64,000 bases of DNA. Source: Petrocella atlantisensis. Lineage in GTDB: Bacteria > Bacillota > Clostridia > Lachnospirales > Vallitaleaceae. Under the pieces are notes generated by a model, which saw only the letters and a program-made list of their open reading frames with translations, searched no databases and had not been told where the DNA came from. This document shows positions 52,214-64,000 of the stretch, piece by piece. The translations under genes and the position numbers were made by a program. Positions within the stretch are counted from its first letter, which is position 1. The number at the start of each line of letters is the position of its first letter. The stretch covers positions 2,662,001 to 2,726,000 of the forward strand of contig NZ_LR130778.1 in the NCBI RefSeq assembly GCF_900538275.1, read 5' to 3'.

Positions 52214-52840
52214 ATGCCAAGAATCGAAGAAAAACAATCCGTAATCAAAACCATCAAGGATTCAATAGAAGGTGCAACATCCATCGTGTTGGTTGACTAC
52301 CGTGGCCTTTCAGTTGAACAAGACACTGAACTTCGTAAGTCATTACGTGAAGCAAACGTAACTTACAAAGTGTTTAAGAATTCAATGATGAGTTTTGCAT
52401 TCCAAGGAACAGAATTTGAAGCATTAGAAAAGCATTTGGCAGGACCTAGTGCAATAGCCATCAGTTATGAAGATCCTACTGCAGGACCTCGCGTATTGCT
52501 TAAGCAATCAAAAGCATTCAAGAATCTTGAATTCAAAGCTGGCGTTGTAGAAGGTATTTATTATGATGATGCAATGATTGTCAAAATTGCTGCTATCCCA
52601 TCCAGAGAAGAACTGCTTTCAAAATTACTTGGAAGTATCAAATCACCTATCTCTACATTTGCACGTACTATTAAAGCAGTTGCAGACAAAGCGGCTGAAA
52701 CAGGTGCAGCAACAGCAGCAGATCTTGTTTCTGACAGCGTAGCAGAAGTAGTAGAACCGGTAGCTGAACCAGTAGCGGAAGTAGTAGAAGAAGTTGCAGT
52801 TGAAACTGAAGTAACCACAGAAGAAAAAATAGAAGAATAA
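52214..52840 (+). CDS. rplJ: 50S ribosomal protein L10
   Basis: A 208-residue protein, about 35-40 residues longer than usual. The core ([39 protein letters not shown]) and the L7/L12-binding helix are normal. The extra C-terminus is Ala/Val/Glu-rich with [20 protein letters not shown], a low-complexity acidic tail. L10 anchors the L7/L12 stalk. Ribosome binding site AAGGAGGTG. It is 22 bp ahead of rplL. Confidence 0.97.
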   Translation: MPRIEEKQSVIKTIKDSIEGATSIVLVDYRGLSVEQDTELRKSLREANVTYKVFKNSMMSFAFQGTEFEALEKHLAGPSAIAISYEDPTAGPRVLLKQSKAFKNLEFKAGVVEGIYYDDAMIVKIAAIPSREELLSKLLGSIKSPISTFARTIKAVADKAAETGAATAADLVSDSVAEVVEPVAEPVAEVVEEVAVETEVTTEEKIEE

Positions 52841-52862
52841 TAATATACGGAGGTGTCACACA

Positions 52863-53237
52863 ATGGCAAAATTATCAACTCAAGAACTCATAGAAGCAAT
52901 CAAAGAATTAACTGTACTTGAACTTAATGAACTAGTTACTGCATGTGAAGAAGAATTTGGTGTATCTGCAGCAGCTGGCGTTGTAGTAGCAGCTGGCGGC
53001 GGAGAAGCAGCAGCAGCAGAAGAAAAAACTGAGTTTGATGTTGAGTTAACATCAGCAGGTTCTCAAAAAATTAAAGTTATCAAAGTTGTAAGAGAAATCA
53101 CCGGACTTGGTCTTAAAGAAGCAAAAGACTTAGTTGAAGGCGCACCTACAGCAGTTAAAGAAGGCGTAACTAAAGCAGAAGCAGATGAAATGAAAGCTAA
53201 GCTTGAAGAAGTTGGCGCACAGATTACACTTAAATAA
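52863..53237 (+). CDS. rplL: 50S ribosomal protein L7/L12
   Basis: A 124-residue stalk protein: N-terminal dimerisation domain ([20 protein letters not shown]), an Ala/Gly-rich hinge ([16 protein letters not shown]), and the C-terminal factor-binding domain ([40 protein letters not shown]). It recruits elongation factors. Ribosome binding site ACGGAGGTG. It is followed by two hairpins, of which the second is a terminator. Confidence 0.98.
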   Translation: MAKLSTQELIEAIKELTVLELNELVTACEEEFGVSAAAGVVVAAGGGEAAAAEEKTEFDVELTSAGSQKIKVIKVVREITGLGLKEAKDLVEGAPTAVKEGVTKAEADEMKAKLEEVGAQITLK

Positions 53238-53246
53238 TACTATACC

Positions 53247-53325
53247 TAACCCCTGGGTTCTAGAATCTAGGGGTTAATTATCACCATGGAAACTAGAACA
53301 AACTATTATTTGTTTTAGTTTTTTT
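53247..53325 (+). terminator. Tandem hairpins after rplL
   Basis: First TAACCCCT/AGGGGTTA (53247-53277) with a poor T tract. Then AAACTAGAACAAA (53290-53302) pairs with TTTGTTTTAGTTT (53309-53321) and runs into T residues to 53325. The second is the better terminator. It separates rplL from rpoB, although readthrough is likely. Confidence 0.75.
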
Positions 53326-53359
53326 GTGCTTAGGAAATAATATTTAATGACATATTTAA

Positions 53360-53411
53360 GATGGTTTTCGTAAAGGCTTAGAGAACGATCATGGTTTTTA
53401 CGAAGGTCATC
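53360..53411 (+). other. Hairpin in the rplL-rpoB gap
   Basis: GATG plus TTCGTAAA (53360-53374) pairs with TTTACGAA plus CATC (53397-53411) around a 22-nt loop. It lies between the terminator and the rpoB promoter. The rest of this 438-bp gap holds the promoter described next and nothing else that I recognise. Confidence 0.45.
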
Positions 53412-53477
53412 AGAAAAAGCATATTTAGAATGAAACAATCTGCAATCAGAATGTATTTTTTTGTTGTAGTATTATTC

Positions 53478-53506
53478 TTGACACCTAATATAAGGTGTGA
53501 TATTAT
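53478..53506 (+). promoter_or_regulatory. Sigma-A promoter of rpoB-rpoC
   Basis: TTGACA (53478-53483), 17 bp, TATTAT (53501-53506), with a leader of about 165 nt before rpoB. Confidence 0.8.
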
Positions 53507-53675
53507 TTGTTAATGCGTTAATATGGCTTTGTATGCTCATTTATAGGCTTATGTAGTTCGAATTAACTATGAAAGCCAGTTAAATAGGGTGTTTAGCAGG
53601 GTATCGTCACTTTTATACACAAACATGAAGTGTGTATTTATAATAAATCATATAGCCAAGGGGTGAAACTAAACC

Positions 53676-56600
53676 ATGGAGAAAAACAGGATTAAACCTA
53701 CCAAGTACGGAACAGGTCTTAGAATGAGCTATTCTAGCGAAAAAGAAGTTCTTGAAATGCCTAATTTAATTGAGGTACAAAAGAACTCTTATCAATGGTT
53801 TCTAGAAGAAGGATTGAAAGAAGTATTTCGCGATATTTCCCCAATAAGCGATTACAGTGGCAATCTGAAGCTCGAATTTATTGACTTTGCTCTGAACAAA
53901 GAAATCAAGTATTCAATGGAAGAGTGTAAGGATCGCGATGCCACTTATGCGGCCCCACTAAAAGTCAAAGTCCGACTTTTTAACAAGGAAAAAGACGAAA
54001 TCAAGGAACACGAGATTTTCATGGGTGACTTACCACTCATGACACCAACAGGGACTTTTGTCATTAATGGTGCAGAAAGAGTTATTGTAAGCCAGTTGGT
54101 ACGTTCGCCTGGTATTTATTATAATATCAATTATGATAAGATTGGGAAGCAACTATACTCAGCGACAGTTATACCCAATAGAGGTGCATGGCTGGAATTT
54201 GAAACGGATTCAAATGATATTTTTCATGTACGTGTGGATAGAACCAGGAAAGTACCGGTTACAATTCTAATCCGTGCCCTAGGTATAGGAAAAGATGCAG
54301 AAATCAAGGAACTTTTTGGTGAGGAAATGAAGATCCTTGCAAGTATTGAAAAAGATAACACCGGAAGTTACGAAGAAGGTCTCATAGAGATCTACAAACG
54401 TATACGCCCAGGTGAGCCGCCATCAGTTGAGAGTGCTGAGTCTTTAATCAATTCTATGTTTTTTGATCCAAGAAGGTATGATCTAGCAAAAGTAGGTCGC
54501 TACAAATTCAATAAAAAGCTATCCTTTATGTTCAGAATCGCTGGCCAAACTTTATCAGAAGATGTTATTGATCAAACCACCGGTGAAGTCATAGCGGAAG
54601 CTGGAGAAGTCTTAACACCTGAAAAGGCAGATGACATCCAAAATGCTGCGGTACCTTATGTTTATGTAACTGTAGAGGACAAAAAAGTCAAGATTCTATC
54701 CAATATGATGGTAGATATGGATCGATATGTTCAAGTAGATCGAAAAGCATTAGATATATTTGAACATGTATATTACCCGGTTCTTGCGGAACTTATGGCG
54801 GAATATGAAGGTGATGAACTTGTTGAAGCCATATCAAAAAATGTGGCAAGACTCGTACCAAAACATATAACAAAAGAAGATATCATTGCTTCTATTAATT
54901 ATAATATCCATTTAGAACATGGTGTTGGTGTCAAAGATGATATTGACCATTTAGGGAATCGACGTATTAGAGCTGTTGGTGAATTACTTCAAAATCAATT
55001 CCGAATCGGTTTATCAAGAATGGAACGTGTTGTTCGTGAGCGTATGACCATTCAAGATCCTGAAGGCATTACACCTCAAACCCTTATTAATATTCGACCT
55101 GTGACAGCAGCCATCAAAGAGTTTTTTGGTAGTTCACAGTTATCACAGTTTATGGATCAAACCAATCCACTAGCAGAGTTAACCCATAAAAGACGTTTGT
55201 CAGCCTTGGGCCCTGGTGGTTTATCAAGAGAACGTGCAGGTTTCGAGGTTCGAGACGTTCATGATTCTCACTACGGTCGTATGTGTCCGATTGAAACACC
55301 AGAGGGTCCAAACATTGGTCTGATTAACTCTCTTGCTTGCTATGCGCGTATCAACGAATATGGCTTTATAGAGGCACCCTATCGTAAGATTGATAAAACA
55401 GGCGAAAAACCTGTGGTACTTGACGATATCGTATATATGACAGCGGATGTTGAATGGAATTATAGAGTTGCGCAGGCCAATGAGCCTCTAGATGAAAACA
55501 ATCACTTCGTACATAAGTATGTAACTGGACGTTTTGGCGAGCACATCATAGAGATGGAAGACATTAGAATCGACTTGATGGACGTATCACCTAAGCAAGT
55601 ATTTTCAGTAGCGACAGCTATGATTCCTTTCCTTGAAAATGATGATGCAAACAGAGCCCTAATGGGATCGAACATGCAACGTCAAGCGGTGCCTTTGTTG
55701 GTGACAGAATCTTCCATCGTAGGTACGGGTATGGAACACAAATCAGCGGTTGACTCAGGTGTTATGGCAATAGCTAAAAACGACGGCGTTGTTGATCGTG
55801 TATCTTCCGACGAAATCGTGGTCAAATCTTCAACAGGACAAAAAGACTACTACCGTTTAACGAAATTCTCAAGAAGCAATCAAGGTACATGTATCAATCA
55901 GAGACCTTTGGTGAATAAAGGCCAAAAAGTTCTTAAAGGTGATGTACTAGCAGATGGACCTTCAACCAGTAACGGTGAAATCGCCCTAGGTAAGAACCCA
56001 TTGATTGGTTTCATGACTTGGGAAGGTTATAACTTTGAGGATGCTATTCTTCTAAGTGAAAATCTGGTAAAAGACGATGTATACACATCATTACATATTG
56101 AAGAGTACGAAGCGGAAGCACGAGACACTAAGCTAGGTCCTGAAGAGATTACCAGAGACGTACCAGGTGTTGGTGACGATGCATTAAAAGACTTAGACGA
56201 ACGTGGTATTATCAGAATTGGTGCTGAGATTCGTTCCGGCGATATTCTGGTTGGTAAAGTAACACCAAAAGGTGAAACGGAATTAACCGCTGAAGAAAGA
56301 CTTCTTAGAGCGATTTTCGGTGAAAAAGCCCGTGAAGTTAGAGACACTTCCTTGAAAGTACCACATGGTGCCAAAGGTATTGTTGTCGATGTTAATGTTT
56401 TTACAAGAGAAAATGGGGATGAACTGGCACCGGGTGTCAATCAGTCCGTAAGAGTATATATAGCCAAAAAAAGAAAGATATCCGTTGGTGACAAGATGGC
56501 GGGTCGTCATGGTAACAAAGGTGTTATCTCTCGTATTTTACCTGTAGAAGACATGCCTTTCTTACCAAATGGTAGACCACTTGACATTGTACTAAATCCA

Positions 56601-57512
56601 CTTGGTGTACCTTCACGTATGAACATCGGTCAGGTTCTTGAAGTTCACCTTGGTTTAGCAGCAAAAGCATTAGGCTTTAAGGTAGCAACACCGGTATTTG
56701 ACGGCGCTAATGAGATGGATATCATTGAAACACTTGAATTAGCCAATGATTATGTTAATTCAGAATGGAAAACCTTCTGCAGTAAATGGGAAGACAAACT
56801 AAATGAAGGCCTATTACAATACCTTGAGGAAAATCAAAAACACAAGGAAGAATGGGCAGGCGTTCCAATATCTGCTGATGGTAAGGTTGCACTAAGAGAC
56901 GGTAGAACCGGTGATTACTTTGATAATCCAGTTACCATCGGTTACATGCATTACCTAAAACTTCACCATTTGGTTGAAGATAAGATTCATGCACGTTCGA
57001 CTGGCCCTTACTCACTTGTAACACAGCAACCACTTGGTGGTAAGGCACAATTCGGTGGTCAGAGATTTGGAGAGATGGAAGTTTGGGCACTTGAAGCATA
57101 TGGTGCTGCTTATACATTACAAGAGATCTTAACTGTAAAATCAGATGATGTTGTTGGACGAGTCAAAACTTACGAAGCCATCATTAAAGGTGAAAATATA
57201 CCTGAACCGGGTATTCCTGAATCCTTTAAAGTACTACTTAAAGAATTACAGTCATTATGTTTGGACGTAAAAGTCATGACAAGTGACAATCAAGAAATCG
57301 ATGTCAAAGAGGATTTTGAAGATGACTATGATTTGTCAACAAATATTGCAGTAACTGAAGAAAAGCTATCAGATACGGCAGTTGTTGGGAAAGTGGAAAT
57401 CGGATCTGATATTGAAGACGATACAGATTTGTTGGAAATACAGGATGATGAAGAAGATGCTTCGCTGGAAGATAGTTTTATTATTCAAGACGAAGATGAG
57501 TTATTTGAATAA
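53676..57512 (+). CDS. rpoB: RNA polymerase beta subunit
   Basis: A 1278-residue subunit. The rifampicin region [20 protein letters not shown], then [20 protein letters not shown] is intact, with Asp in FMDQ, His in THKRR and Ser in LSALG, so no classical resistance change is visible. Further blocks include [20 protein letters not shown], the active-site region [13 protein letters not shown] and [20 protein letters not shown]. An acidic tail of about 80 residues follows residue 1195. The ATG follows AAGGGGTG. Confidence 0.99.
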   Translation: MEKNRIKPTKYGTGLRMSYSSEKEVLEMPNLIEVQKNSYQWFLEEGLKEVFRDISPISDYSGNLKLEFIDFALNKEIKYSMEECKDRDATYAAPLKVKVRLFNKEKDEIKEHEIFMGDLPLMTPTGTFVINGAERVIVSQLVRSPGIYYNINYDKIGKQLYSATVIPNRGAWLEFETDSNDIFHVRVDRTRKVPVTILIRALGIGKDAEIKELFGEEMKILASIEKDNTGSYEEGLIEIYKRIRPGEPPSVESAESLINSMFFDPRRYDLAKVGRYKFNKKLSFMFRIAGQTLSEDVIDQTTGEVIAEAGEVLTPEKADDIQNAAVPYVYVTVEDKKVKILSNMMVDMDRYVQVDRKALDIFEHVYYPVLAELMAEYEGDELVEAISKNVARLVPKHITKEDIIASINYNIHLEHGVGVKDDIDHLGNRRIRAVGELLQNQFRIGLSRMERVVRERMTIQDPEGITPQTLINIRPVTAAIKEFFGSSQLSQFMDQTNPLAELTHKRRLSALGPGGLSRERAGFEVRDVHDSHYGRMCPIETPEGPNIGLINSLACYARINEYGFIEAPYRKIDKTGEKPVVLDDIVYMTADVEWNYRVAQANEPLDENNHFVHKYVTGRFGEHIIEMEDIRIDLMDVSPKQVFSVATAMIPFLENDDANRALMGSNMQRQAVPLLVTESSIVGTGMEHKSAVDSGVMAIAKNDGVVDRVSSDEIVVKSSTGQKDYYRLTKFSRSNQGTCINQRPLVNKGQKVLKGDVLADGPSTSNGEIALGKNPLIGFMTWEGYNFEDAILLSENLVKDDVYTSLHIEEYEAEARDTKLGPEEITRDVPGVGDDALKDLDERGIIRIGAEIRSGDILVGKVTPKGETELTAEERLLRAIFGEKAREVRDTSLKVPHGAKGIVVDVNVFTRENGDELAPGVNQSVRVYIAKKRKISVGDKMAGRHGNKGVISRILPVEDMPFLPNGRPLDIVLNPLGVPSRMNIGQVLEVHLGLAAKALGFKVATPVFDGANEMDIIETLELANDYVNSEWKTFCSKWEDKLNEGLLQYLEENQKHKEEWAGVPISADGKVALRDGRTGDYFDNPVTIGYMHYLKLHHLVEDKIHARSTGPYSLVTQQPLGGKAQFGGQRFGEMEVWALEAYGAAYTLQEILTVKSDDVVGRVKTYEAIIKGENIPEPGIPESFKVLLKELQSLCLDVKVMTSDNQEIDVKEDFEDDYDLSTNIAVTEEKLSDTAVVGKVEIGSDIEDDTDLLEIQDDEEDASLEDSFIIQDEDELFE

Positions 57513-57555
57513 GTCGCATCGATAAAAGTAGGTCGTAAGGAAGGAGTTTTCCAAT

Positions 57556-60500
57556 ATGCAAAGTGAAGTTAAGCAACAATCTGAAGCGTTGGTATTTGAC
57601 GCTATTAAAATAGGTCTTGCTTCACCCGAACGGGTCAGAGAATGGTCCAGGGGCGAAGTCAAAAAGCCGGAAACCATCAATTACAGAACCTTAAAGCCTG
57701 AAAAGGATGGACTCTTTTGTGAGAAAATCTTTGGGCCGAGCAAGGACTGGGAATGTAATTGTGGTAAGTACAAAAAAATACGTTACAAAGGTGTGGTTTG
57801 TGATCGTTGTGGCGTAGAAGTTACAAAATCCAAAGTAAGAAGAGAGCGTATGGGTCATATAGAACTTGCAGCGCCTGTATCTCACATCTGGTACTTCAAA
57901 GGTATCCCTAGTCGAATGGGTCTGATTCTAGACATGTCACCTAGGACACTTGAAAAGGTATTGTACTTTGCTTCCTACATCGTCATTGATGCTGGTGAGA
58001 CATCATTACAATACAAGCAAGTGCTGACTGAAAAAGAGTATACAGAAGCTTATGAAAAATATGGTCATAAGTTTAGAGCGGCTATGGGTGCAGAAGCCAT
58101 ACGCGAAATCTTGTCACAAATAGATCTCGTAGGCGAGTCTGAACAACTTAAAAAAGCATTAAAAGATGCTTCAGGACAGAAAAGAGCTCGTATTATTAAG
58201 CGCCTCGAAGTTATCGAAGCTTTCAAAGAATCTGGTAATCTGCCTGAATGGATGATTTTATCTGTCGTACCGGTTATACCACCGGATATTCGTCCTATGG
58301 TTCAGTTGGATGGTGGACGTTTTGCCACTTCAGACCTAAACGATTTATACAGACGTGTCATCAACAGAAATAATCGTCTTCAAAGACTTTTGGACTTAGG
58401 TGCGCCTGACATTATTGTAAGAAATGAAAAAAGAATGCTCCAAGAAGCCGTTGATGCTTTGATTGACAATGGTAGACGAGGAAGACCAGTTACAGGACCT
58501 GGTAATAGACCACTCAAATCCTTATCGGATATGTTAAAAGGTAAGCAAGGACGTTTCCGTCAGAACTTACTTGGTAAACGTGTCGATTACTCTGGACGTT
58601 CTGTAATCGTTGTCGGACCGGAACTTAAGATTTATCAGTGTGGTTTACCAAAAGAAATGGCAATTGAACTCTTTAAGCCATTTGTAATGAAAGTGCTTGT
58701 TGAAGACGGTCTTGCACATAACATTAAATCAGCAAAAAAAATGGTAGAAAGACTTGAACCAGGGGTTTGGGACGTTCTAGAAGACGTCATCAAAGAACAC
58801 CCTGTTATGCTTAACCGTGCCCCCACGCTACATAGACTTGGTATACAAGCCTTTGAACCGGTACTTGTAGAAGGTAAAGCTATTAAGTTGCACCCTCTTG
58901 TTTGTACAGCTTATAATGCTGACTTTGATGGTGATCAAATGGCGGTCCATGTACCCTTATCCGTGGAAGCACAAGCAGAATGTCGTTTCCTATTATTATC
59001 GCCTAACAACCTATTAAAACCATCCGATGGTGCACCGGTATCTGTTCCTTCACAGGATATGGTTCTTGGTATTTATTATTTAACCTTGGATAAAGAAGGT
59101 GAACTAGGAGAAGGAACTATTTTTAAAGATGAAAATGAAGCGATTCTTGCTTATGACAATAAAGTCGTGAGCTTGCATGCACGTGTCAAGGTTGAACGTG
59201 TCCGCATCATTAACGGTGAGCGAGAAAGACGTCTCATTGAAACGACTGTAGGACGTATCATTTTTAATGAAGCCATTCCTCAAGATCTTGGATTTGTCGA
59301 TCGCGTTACTGTAGATGATCAACTCTTATTTGAAATTGATTTTCTTGTTGGTAAGAAACAAATGCAACAGATCTTGAACTATTGCATTAATGTCCATGGT
59401 GCAACGAGAACAGCAGAAGTCTTAGATGAAATTAAGAAACTAGGTTTCAAATACTCCACTCAAAGTGCCATTACGGTATCTATTTCGGATATGGAGGTAC
59501 CAGAGGAGAAAAAAGGTTTTGTAGCAGAAGCTGAAAAAACACTTGAAGATATCATAAAGCAGTTCAAACGTGGTTTGATGACAGAAGAAGAACGTTATAA
59601 CAGCGTTATTCAGACTTGGCGTGAATGTGATGATAAAATCACTAAGGCACTCCTTGGTAATCTAGACAGATACAATAATATTTATATGATGGCACATTCC
59701 GGAGCTCGTGGATCGGATAATCAGATTAAGCAGCTTGCAGGTATGCGTGGTCTTATGGCGGATACCTCCGGTCATACAATTGAACTTCCAATCAAATCTA
59801 ACTTCCGTGAAGGTCTTGACGTACTTGAGTATTTCATATCTGCCCATGGTGCTCGTAAAGGTCTTGCTGATACAGCCCTTAGAACGGCAGACTCGGGATA
59901 CTTAACAAGAAGATTGGTTGACGTTTCTCAAGATCTTATAATCAGAGAAACGGATTGTTGTAAGGATGAGCCAGAAGTATCAGGTATGGTTATAAAAAGC
60001 TTTATGGATGGGGAAGAAGTCATTGAAGGCTTGGAAGAAAGAATGAGCGGTCGTTGGTCTATTGAAGATATTAAGCATCCAAAGACAGGTGAAATTCTAG
60101 CAAGAGCCGATCGTATGATTACACCAATTAAAGCAAGAAACATTATAAAAGCTGGAATTAATCAAGTTAAGATTAGAACAGTTTTATCTTGTAAATCAGA
60201 AGTGGGTGTATGTGCTAAGTGCTATGGTTCAAATATGGCTACAGGTATACCGGTTCAAGTAGGAGAGTCTGTGGGTATTATTGCAGCTCAATCTATCGGC
60301 GAGCCGGGAACACAGCTTACAATGCGTACCTTCCATACTGGTGGTATAGCAACAGCAGATGACATTACCCAAGGTCTTCCTAGGGTTGAAGAGCTTTTTG
60401 AAGGAAGAAAACCAAAAGGTTTGGCTATCATCGCAGAATTTAGCGGAAAAGCTGTTATGCAAGAAACGAAGAAAAAACGTGAAATGGTAATTACAAATGC

Positions 60501-61134
60501 AGACACCGGCGAGTCAAAAGCATACCTAATCCCTTACGGATCAAGAACAAAAGTTGCGGATGGTAGTATGGTAGAAGCAGGCGATGAGTTGACCGAAGGT
60601 AGTGTTAACCCTCATGATACACTTAGAATCAAAGGTGTTAGAGCGGTTCAAGACTATATGTTACAAGAGGTACAACGTGTTTATAGACTTCAAGGTGTTG
60701 AGATCAATGATAAGCATATTGAAGTAATTTGTAGGCAAATGCTTAAAAAACTCCGTATTGAAGACAGTGGCGACACCTCCTTCTTACCGGGTAGTTTGAT
60801 TGATCGATTGGAATTTGAGAAAATCAATAGAGAAATGGAAGACAAAGGTCTTGAAGTTGCTGTAGCTACCCAAGTACTACTCGGTATTACGAAGGCATCT
60901 CTAGCAACAAACTCCTTTTTGTCAGCAGCTTCATTCCAAGAAACAACCAAAGTTTTAACGGATGCAGCTATAAAAGGAAAATCAGATCCATTGATTGGTC
61001 TCAAAGAGAACGTCATCATTGGTAAGTTGATTCCTGCAGGTACGGGTATGAAGCGTTATAGAAAACTCAATATTATAGAAAAAGATATTGATAACGATAA
61101 CGTAGATGATTCATTGTTTCAAGACGAATATTAG
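57556..61134 (+). CDS. rpoC: RNA polymerase beta' subunit
   Basis: A 1192-residue subunit. The N-terminal zinc ribbon [20 protein letters not shown], the catalytic metal-binding loop [20 protein letters not shown], the trigger-loop and bridge-helix region ([40 protein letters not shown]-like) and the second zinc site [11 protein letters not shown] are all present. With rpoB, 43 bp upstream, it forms the polymerase active centre. Ribosome binding site AAGGAAGGAG. Length is normal for Firmicutes, without the large proteobacterial insertion. Confidence 0.99.
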   Translation: MQSEVKQQSEALVFDAIKIGLASPERVREWSRGEVKKPETINYRTLKPEKDGLFCEKIFGPSKDWECNCGKYKKIRYKGVVCDRCGVEVTKSKVRRERMGHIELAAPVSHIWYFKGIPSRMGLILDMSPRTLEKVLYFASYIVIDAGETSLQYKQVLTEKEYTEAYEKYGHKFRAAMGAEAIREILSQIDLVGESEQLKKALKDASGQKRARIIKRLEVIEAFKESGNLPEWMILSVVPVIPPDIRPMVQLDGGRFATSDLNDLYRRVINRNNRLQRLLDLGAPDIIVRNEKRMLQEAVDALIDNGRRGRPVTGPGNRPLKSLSDMLKGKQGRFRQNLLGKRVDYSGRSVIVVGPELKIYQCGLPKEMAIELFKPFVMKVLVEDGLAHNIKSAKKMVERLEPGVWDVLEDVIKEHPVMLNRAPTLHRLGIQAFEPVLVEGKAIKLHPLVCTAYNADFDGDQMAVHVPLSVEAQAECRFLLLSPNNLLKPSDGAPVSVPSQDMVLGIYYLTLDKEGELGEGTIFKDENEAILAYDNKVVSLHARVKVERVRIINGERERRLIETTVGRIIFNEAIPQDLGFVDRVTVDDQLLFEIDFLVGKKQMQQILNYCINVHGATRTAEVLDEIKKLGFKYSTQSAITVSISDMEVPEEKKGFVAEAEKTLEDIIKQFKRGLMTEEERYNSVIQTWRECDDKITKALLGNLDRYNNIYMMAHSGARGSDNQIKQLAGMRGLMADTSGHTIELPIKSNFREGLDVLEYFISAHGARKGLADTALRTADSGYLTRRLVDVSQDLIIRETDCCKDEPEVSGMVIKSFMDGEEVIEGLEERMSGRWSIEDIKHPKTGEILARADRMITPIKARNIIKAGINQVKIRTVLSCKSEVGVCAKCYGSNMATGIPVQVGESVGIIAAQSIGEPGTQLTMRTFHTGGIATADDITQGLPRVEELFEGRKPKGLAIIAEFSGKAVMQETKKKREMVITNADTGESKAYLIPYGSRTKVADGSMVEAGDELTEGSVNPHDTLRIKGVRAVQDYMLQEVQRVYRLQGVEINDKHIEVICRQMLKKLRIEDSGDTSFLPGSLIDRLEFEKINREMEDKGLEVAVATQVLLGITKASLATNSFLSAASFQETTKVLTDAAIKGKSDPLIGLKENVIIGKLIPAGTGMKRYRKLNIIEKDIDNDNVDDSLFQDEY

Positions 61135-61154
61135 AAATAATTAGAAATAATCCA

Positions 61155-61187
61155 AAAATAGGAGGCCGAGACGGGCTTCCTATTTTT
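61155..61187 (+). terminator. Terminator of rpoBC
   Basis: AAAATAGGAGGCC pairs with GGGCTTCCTATTTT around GAGAC with one small irregularity, then a T run. Confidence 0.85.
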
Positions 61188-61220
61188 GAATTTAATGAAA
61201 CTAAAATAAAACTGTTTTTC

Positions 61221-61249
61221 TTGACAGAATAGGTAACTCGTGATAGAAT
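61221..61249 (+). promoter_or_regulatory. Sigma-A promoter of the rpsL-rpsG-fusA operon
   Basis: TTGACA (61221-61226), 17 bp, TAGAAT (61244-61249). Confidence 0.82.
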
Positions 61250-61316
61250 TCATCAGTGTGCATTTTGATGCGTATTTTGTCTGTAGTTTAATATAGCAGA
61301 CAGGAATGAATTCTTT

Positions 61317-61613
61317 ATGAAAGAGATGGTTACTATGCACAGATTACAAGAAGGTTCCAAAATTGTAGGTACTAAGCAAACGCTAAGAGCACTTGAGCGT
61401 AACCAAGTAGAGGTATTGTTTGTTGCGGAAGATGCAAATAAACGACTGCTGGCAAAGCTCACAGAGATGGCGGAAGCCAACCATATAGCAATTGTGTATG
61501 TGAAGACAATGGAAGAACTAGGCAAAGCTTGCAATGTTAAAGTGAAAGCCGCAACCGCAGCACTGATCGTAAACAACTCATTTTCAGGAGGTGAAAAGAA
61601 TGCCAACTATTAA
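61317..61613 (+). CDS. ybxF: L7Ae-family ribosomal protein-like (YbxF type)
   Basis: A protein of up to 98 residues with the L7Ae/L30e/S12e fold: [33 protein letters not shown] and [20 protein letters not shown]. It is the same gene that sits between rpoC and rpsL in Bacillus and binds kink-turn RNA. The start is uncertain: ATG codons at 61317, 61326 and 61335 are all possible, and none has a strong Shine-Dalgarno site. The 3' end overlaps rpsL by 14 bp. Confidence 0.88.
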   Translation: MKEMVTMHRLQEGSKIVGTKQTLRALERNQVEVLFVAEDANKRLLAKLTEMAEANHIAIVYVKTMEELGKACNVKVKAATAALIVNNSFSGGEKNANY

Positions 61614-62019
61614 CCAGTTAGTTAGAAAAGGCAGAAAAGAAATCGTTAAGAAATCAACAGCGCCAGCACTTCAAAAAGGATTTAACTCCTTACATAAGAA
61701 GTCAACAAATATCTCAGCGCCTCAAAAGCGTGGTGTTTGTACAGCTGTTAAGACTGCTACACCTAAGAAGCCTAACTCAGCCCTTAGAAAAATCGCCAGA
61801 GTGCGTTTGACCAATGGACTAGAAGTTACAGGTTACATCCCAGGTGAAGGCCACAACTTACAAGAACATAGTGTTGTTCTCATTAGAGGTGGTAGAGTTA
61901 AAGACTTACCAGGTACACGTTATCATGTAGTCAGAGGTACATTAGATACTGCTGGCGTAGCTGACCGTCGTCAATCTCGTTCAAAATACGGAGCAAAACG
62001 ACCTAAGGTGAAAAGCTAA
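61600..62019 (+). CDS. rpsL: 30S ribosomal protein S12
   Basis: A 139-residue protein. [20 protein letters not shown] and [20 protein letters not shown] are canonical; the lysine of the [11 protein letters not shown] loop linked to streptomycin response is wild type. [20 protein letters not shown] follows. The ATG at 61600 has a perfect AGGAGGTG upstream, located inside the end of the L7Ae-like gene, so translation is likely coupled. Confidence 0.98.
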   Translation: MPTINQLVRKGRKEIVKKSTAPALQKGFNSLHKKSTNISAPQKRGVCTAVKTATPKKPNSALRKIARVRLTNGLEVTGYIPGEGHNLQEHSVVLIRGGRVKDLPGTRYHVVRGTLDTAGVADRRQSRSKYGAKRPKVKS

Positions 62020-62034
62020 TTAAAAGAACGAATA

Positions 62035-62689
<655 letters not shown>

Positions 62690-62760
62690 AATCTGTTTGA
62701 CTTTTTGTCTTAGAACAGATTGTAATTCATTAACAGTTTAGTACCAAAGGAGGAAATACT

Positions 62761-64000
62761 TTGGCAGGTAGAAATTATCCGTTAAATCGGACCAGAAACA
62801 TCGGCATCATGGCACATATTGATGCCGGTAAAACTACCTTGACTGAGCGTATACTATTTTATACAGGCATAAGCCATAAGATCGGTGAAACTCATGAAGG
62901 TGCAGCAACAATGGACTGGATGGAGCAAGAGCAAGAAAGAGGTATAACCATTACTTCTGCTGCGACAACATGTTCATGGTTAGATAATAGAATAAACATC
63001 ATAGACACACCAGGTCACGTTGACTTCACTGTTGAAGTTGAACGATCTCTCCGTGTACTAGATAGTGCGGTTGGCGTATTCTGTGCAAAGGGTGGGGTTG
63101 AACCTCAATCTGAAACAGTATGGCGTCAAGCGGACAAATATGAAGTACCTAGAATGGCATTTGTTAACAAGATGGATATTATGGGTGCAGATTTCTTTAA
63201 CGTTGTTAGTATGATCAAAGAACGTCTTGGTGCAAATGCTGTACCGATTCAGTTACCAATCGGTGCTGAAGAAGACTTTGTTGGTTTGGTTGACCTAATG
63301 ACAATGAAAGCCTACATCTATAATGATGATTTAGGTGAAGATATTTCAGAAGTTGATATTCCAGCAGATATGCTGGAAATGGCTACAGAATACCATAACG
63401 AAATGGTAGAGAAAATAGCAGATACCGATGAAGATCTAATGATGATGTACTTAGAAGGCGAAGAGATTTCGACCGATGAACTTAAGACAGCACTTCGTAG
63501 AGCGACCATAGGGGTAAAAATCATACCTGTTTTCTGTGGTTCTGCATATAAGAATAAAGGTGTTCAAAAGCTTTTGGATGCAGTTATAGAATATATGCCA
63601 TCTCCACTTGACGTTCCTGCAATACAAGGTATTGATATGGATACAGAAGAACCGGTTGAAAGACCTGCTTCAGATGAAGCACCTTTTTCAGCATTGGCTT
63701 TTAAGATTATGGCGGATCCATTTGTGGGTAAGCTGGCATTCTTTAGAGTCTATTCCGGTACCATCAATGCTGGCTCCTATGTTCTTAATTCAACAAAGAA
63801 TAAAAAAGAACGTATGGGAAGAATTCTTCAAATGCATGCGAACAAAAGAGAAGAACTTGAAAAAGTATACTCTGGAGATATCGCAGCTGCTGTTGGACTG
63901 AAATTGACAACAACCGGTGATACACTTTGTGATGAAAAACACCCGGTTATTCTTGAGTCAATGGTATTCCCTGAACCGGTTATATCAGTTGCTATTGAGC
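62761..64000 (+). CDS. fusA: Elongation factor G, N-terminal part
   Basis: The gene starts at a TTG codon 7 bp after AAAGGAGG and runs off the right edge; 413 codons are visible. The GTPase domain has G1 AHIDAGKTT, the switch region [14 protein letters not shown]3 DTPGHVDF and G4 NKMD. Domain II begins near [20 protein letters not shown]. It catalyses ribosomal translocation. An alternative open stretch on the same strand at 63608 is only a shadow of this frame. The order rpsL-rpsG-fusA is the classical str operon. Confidence 0.97.
   Translation, partial: MAGRNYPLNRTRNIGIMAHIDAGKTTLTERILFYTGISHKIGETHEGAATMDWMEQEQERGITITSAATTCSWLDNRINIIDTPGHVDFTVEVERSLRVLDSAVGVFCAKGGVEPQSETVWRQADKYEVPRMAFVNKMDIMGADFFNVVSMIKERLGANAVPIQLPIGAEEDFVGLVDLMTMKAYIYNDDLGEDISEVDIPADMLEMATEYHNEMVEKIADTDEDLMMMYLEGEEISTDELKTALRRATIGVKIIPVFCGSAYKNKGVQKLLDAVIEYMPSPLDVPAIQGIDMDTEEPVERPASDEAPFSALAFKIMADPFVGKLAFFRVYSGTINAGSYVLNSTKNKKERMGRILQMHANKREELEKVYSGDIAAAVGLKLTTTGDTLCDEKHPVILESMVFPEPVISVAIE

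Noticed and set aside
63608-63901. Separate small gene inside fusA
   Set aside because: It is in a different frame from the clearly conserved EF-G sequence and has no ribosome binding site.

Overview
The window is AT-rich and gene-dense, and almost every gene is on the + strand. It looks like a chromosomal segment of a motile, low-GC Gram-positive anaerobe of the class Clostridia. The grounds are the FliW-CsrA-flagellin order, lipoprotein-anchored TRAP receptors, a YvyF-ComF-FlgM-FlgN-FlgK-FlgL block, a short flagellin, strong AGGAGG ribosome binding sites, and an rpmG-secE-nusG-rplKAJL-rpoBC-(L7Ae-like)-rpsL-rpsG-fusA run of Firmicute type. A Lachnospirales or Vallitaleaceae-like member is my guess. 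No rRNA, tRNA, transposase or CRISPR array was seen.

Layout. 1-6.7 kb: the end of an AraC regulator, a cupin, and a TRAP transporter operon (receptor, large and small permease) with an SDR dehydrogenase, a second receptor paralogue and an AEC carrier; this looks like an uptake and catabolic unit for an organic acid. 6.9-16.1 kb: DEAD-box helicase with a pentapeptide-repeat tail, a dCache chemoreceptor, RNase HI and a MacAB-like ABC export operon. 16.3-18.2 kb: flagellar rod genes. 18.4-24.6 kb: housekeeping genes (phosphodiester glycosidase, small membrane protein, metK, recD2, comF). 24.6-32.6 kb: late flagellar genes yvyF, flgM, flgN, two flgK paralogues, flgL, fliW, csrA and flagellin. 32.8-46.0 kb: a flagellin glycosylation island with two Maf-type glycosyltransferases and an apparently complete legionaminic-acid-type pathway ending in a CMP-sugar synthetase. 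46.2-49.4 kb: flaG, fliD, fliS, yjfB and a FliT/FlgN-like chaperone. 49.6-64 kb: the transcription and translation superoperon, ending inside fusA.

How the parts work together. FlgM and sigma-28-type promoters (before flgM, flagellin and flaG, possibly before flgF) time late flagellar expression. FliW and CsrA lie directly upstream of flagellin, whose long leader has a run of hairpins, one presenting GGA in its loop. The nonulosonic acid island sits between flagellin and the filament cap genes, so it most likely glycosylates flagellin.

Most interesting non-coding signals. (1) A GGA-rich structured repeat present twice in opposite orientation (10803-10942 on the - strand, 21373-21480 on the + strand) has compensatory base changes and GGA-loop hairpins like the one in the flagellin leader. 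I propose it as a possible CsrA-binding RNA, unusual for Firmicutes, where FliW is the known CsrA antagonist. (2) A roughly 115-nt structured element occurs twice (16066-16179 and 19996-20118), with conserved loop sequences but completely different, still complementary stems. I do not recognise either as a known RNA class; both are inferences from sequence reading alone.
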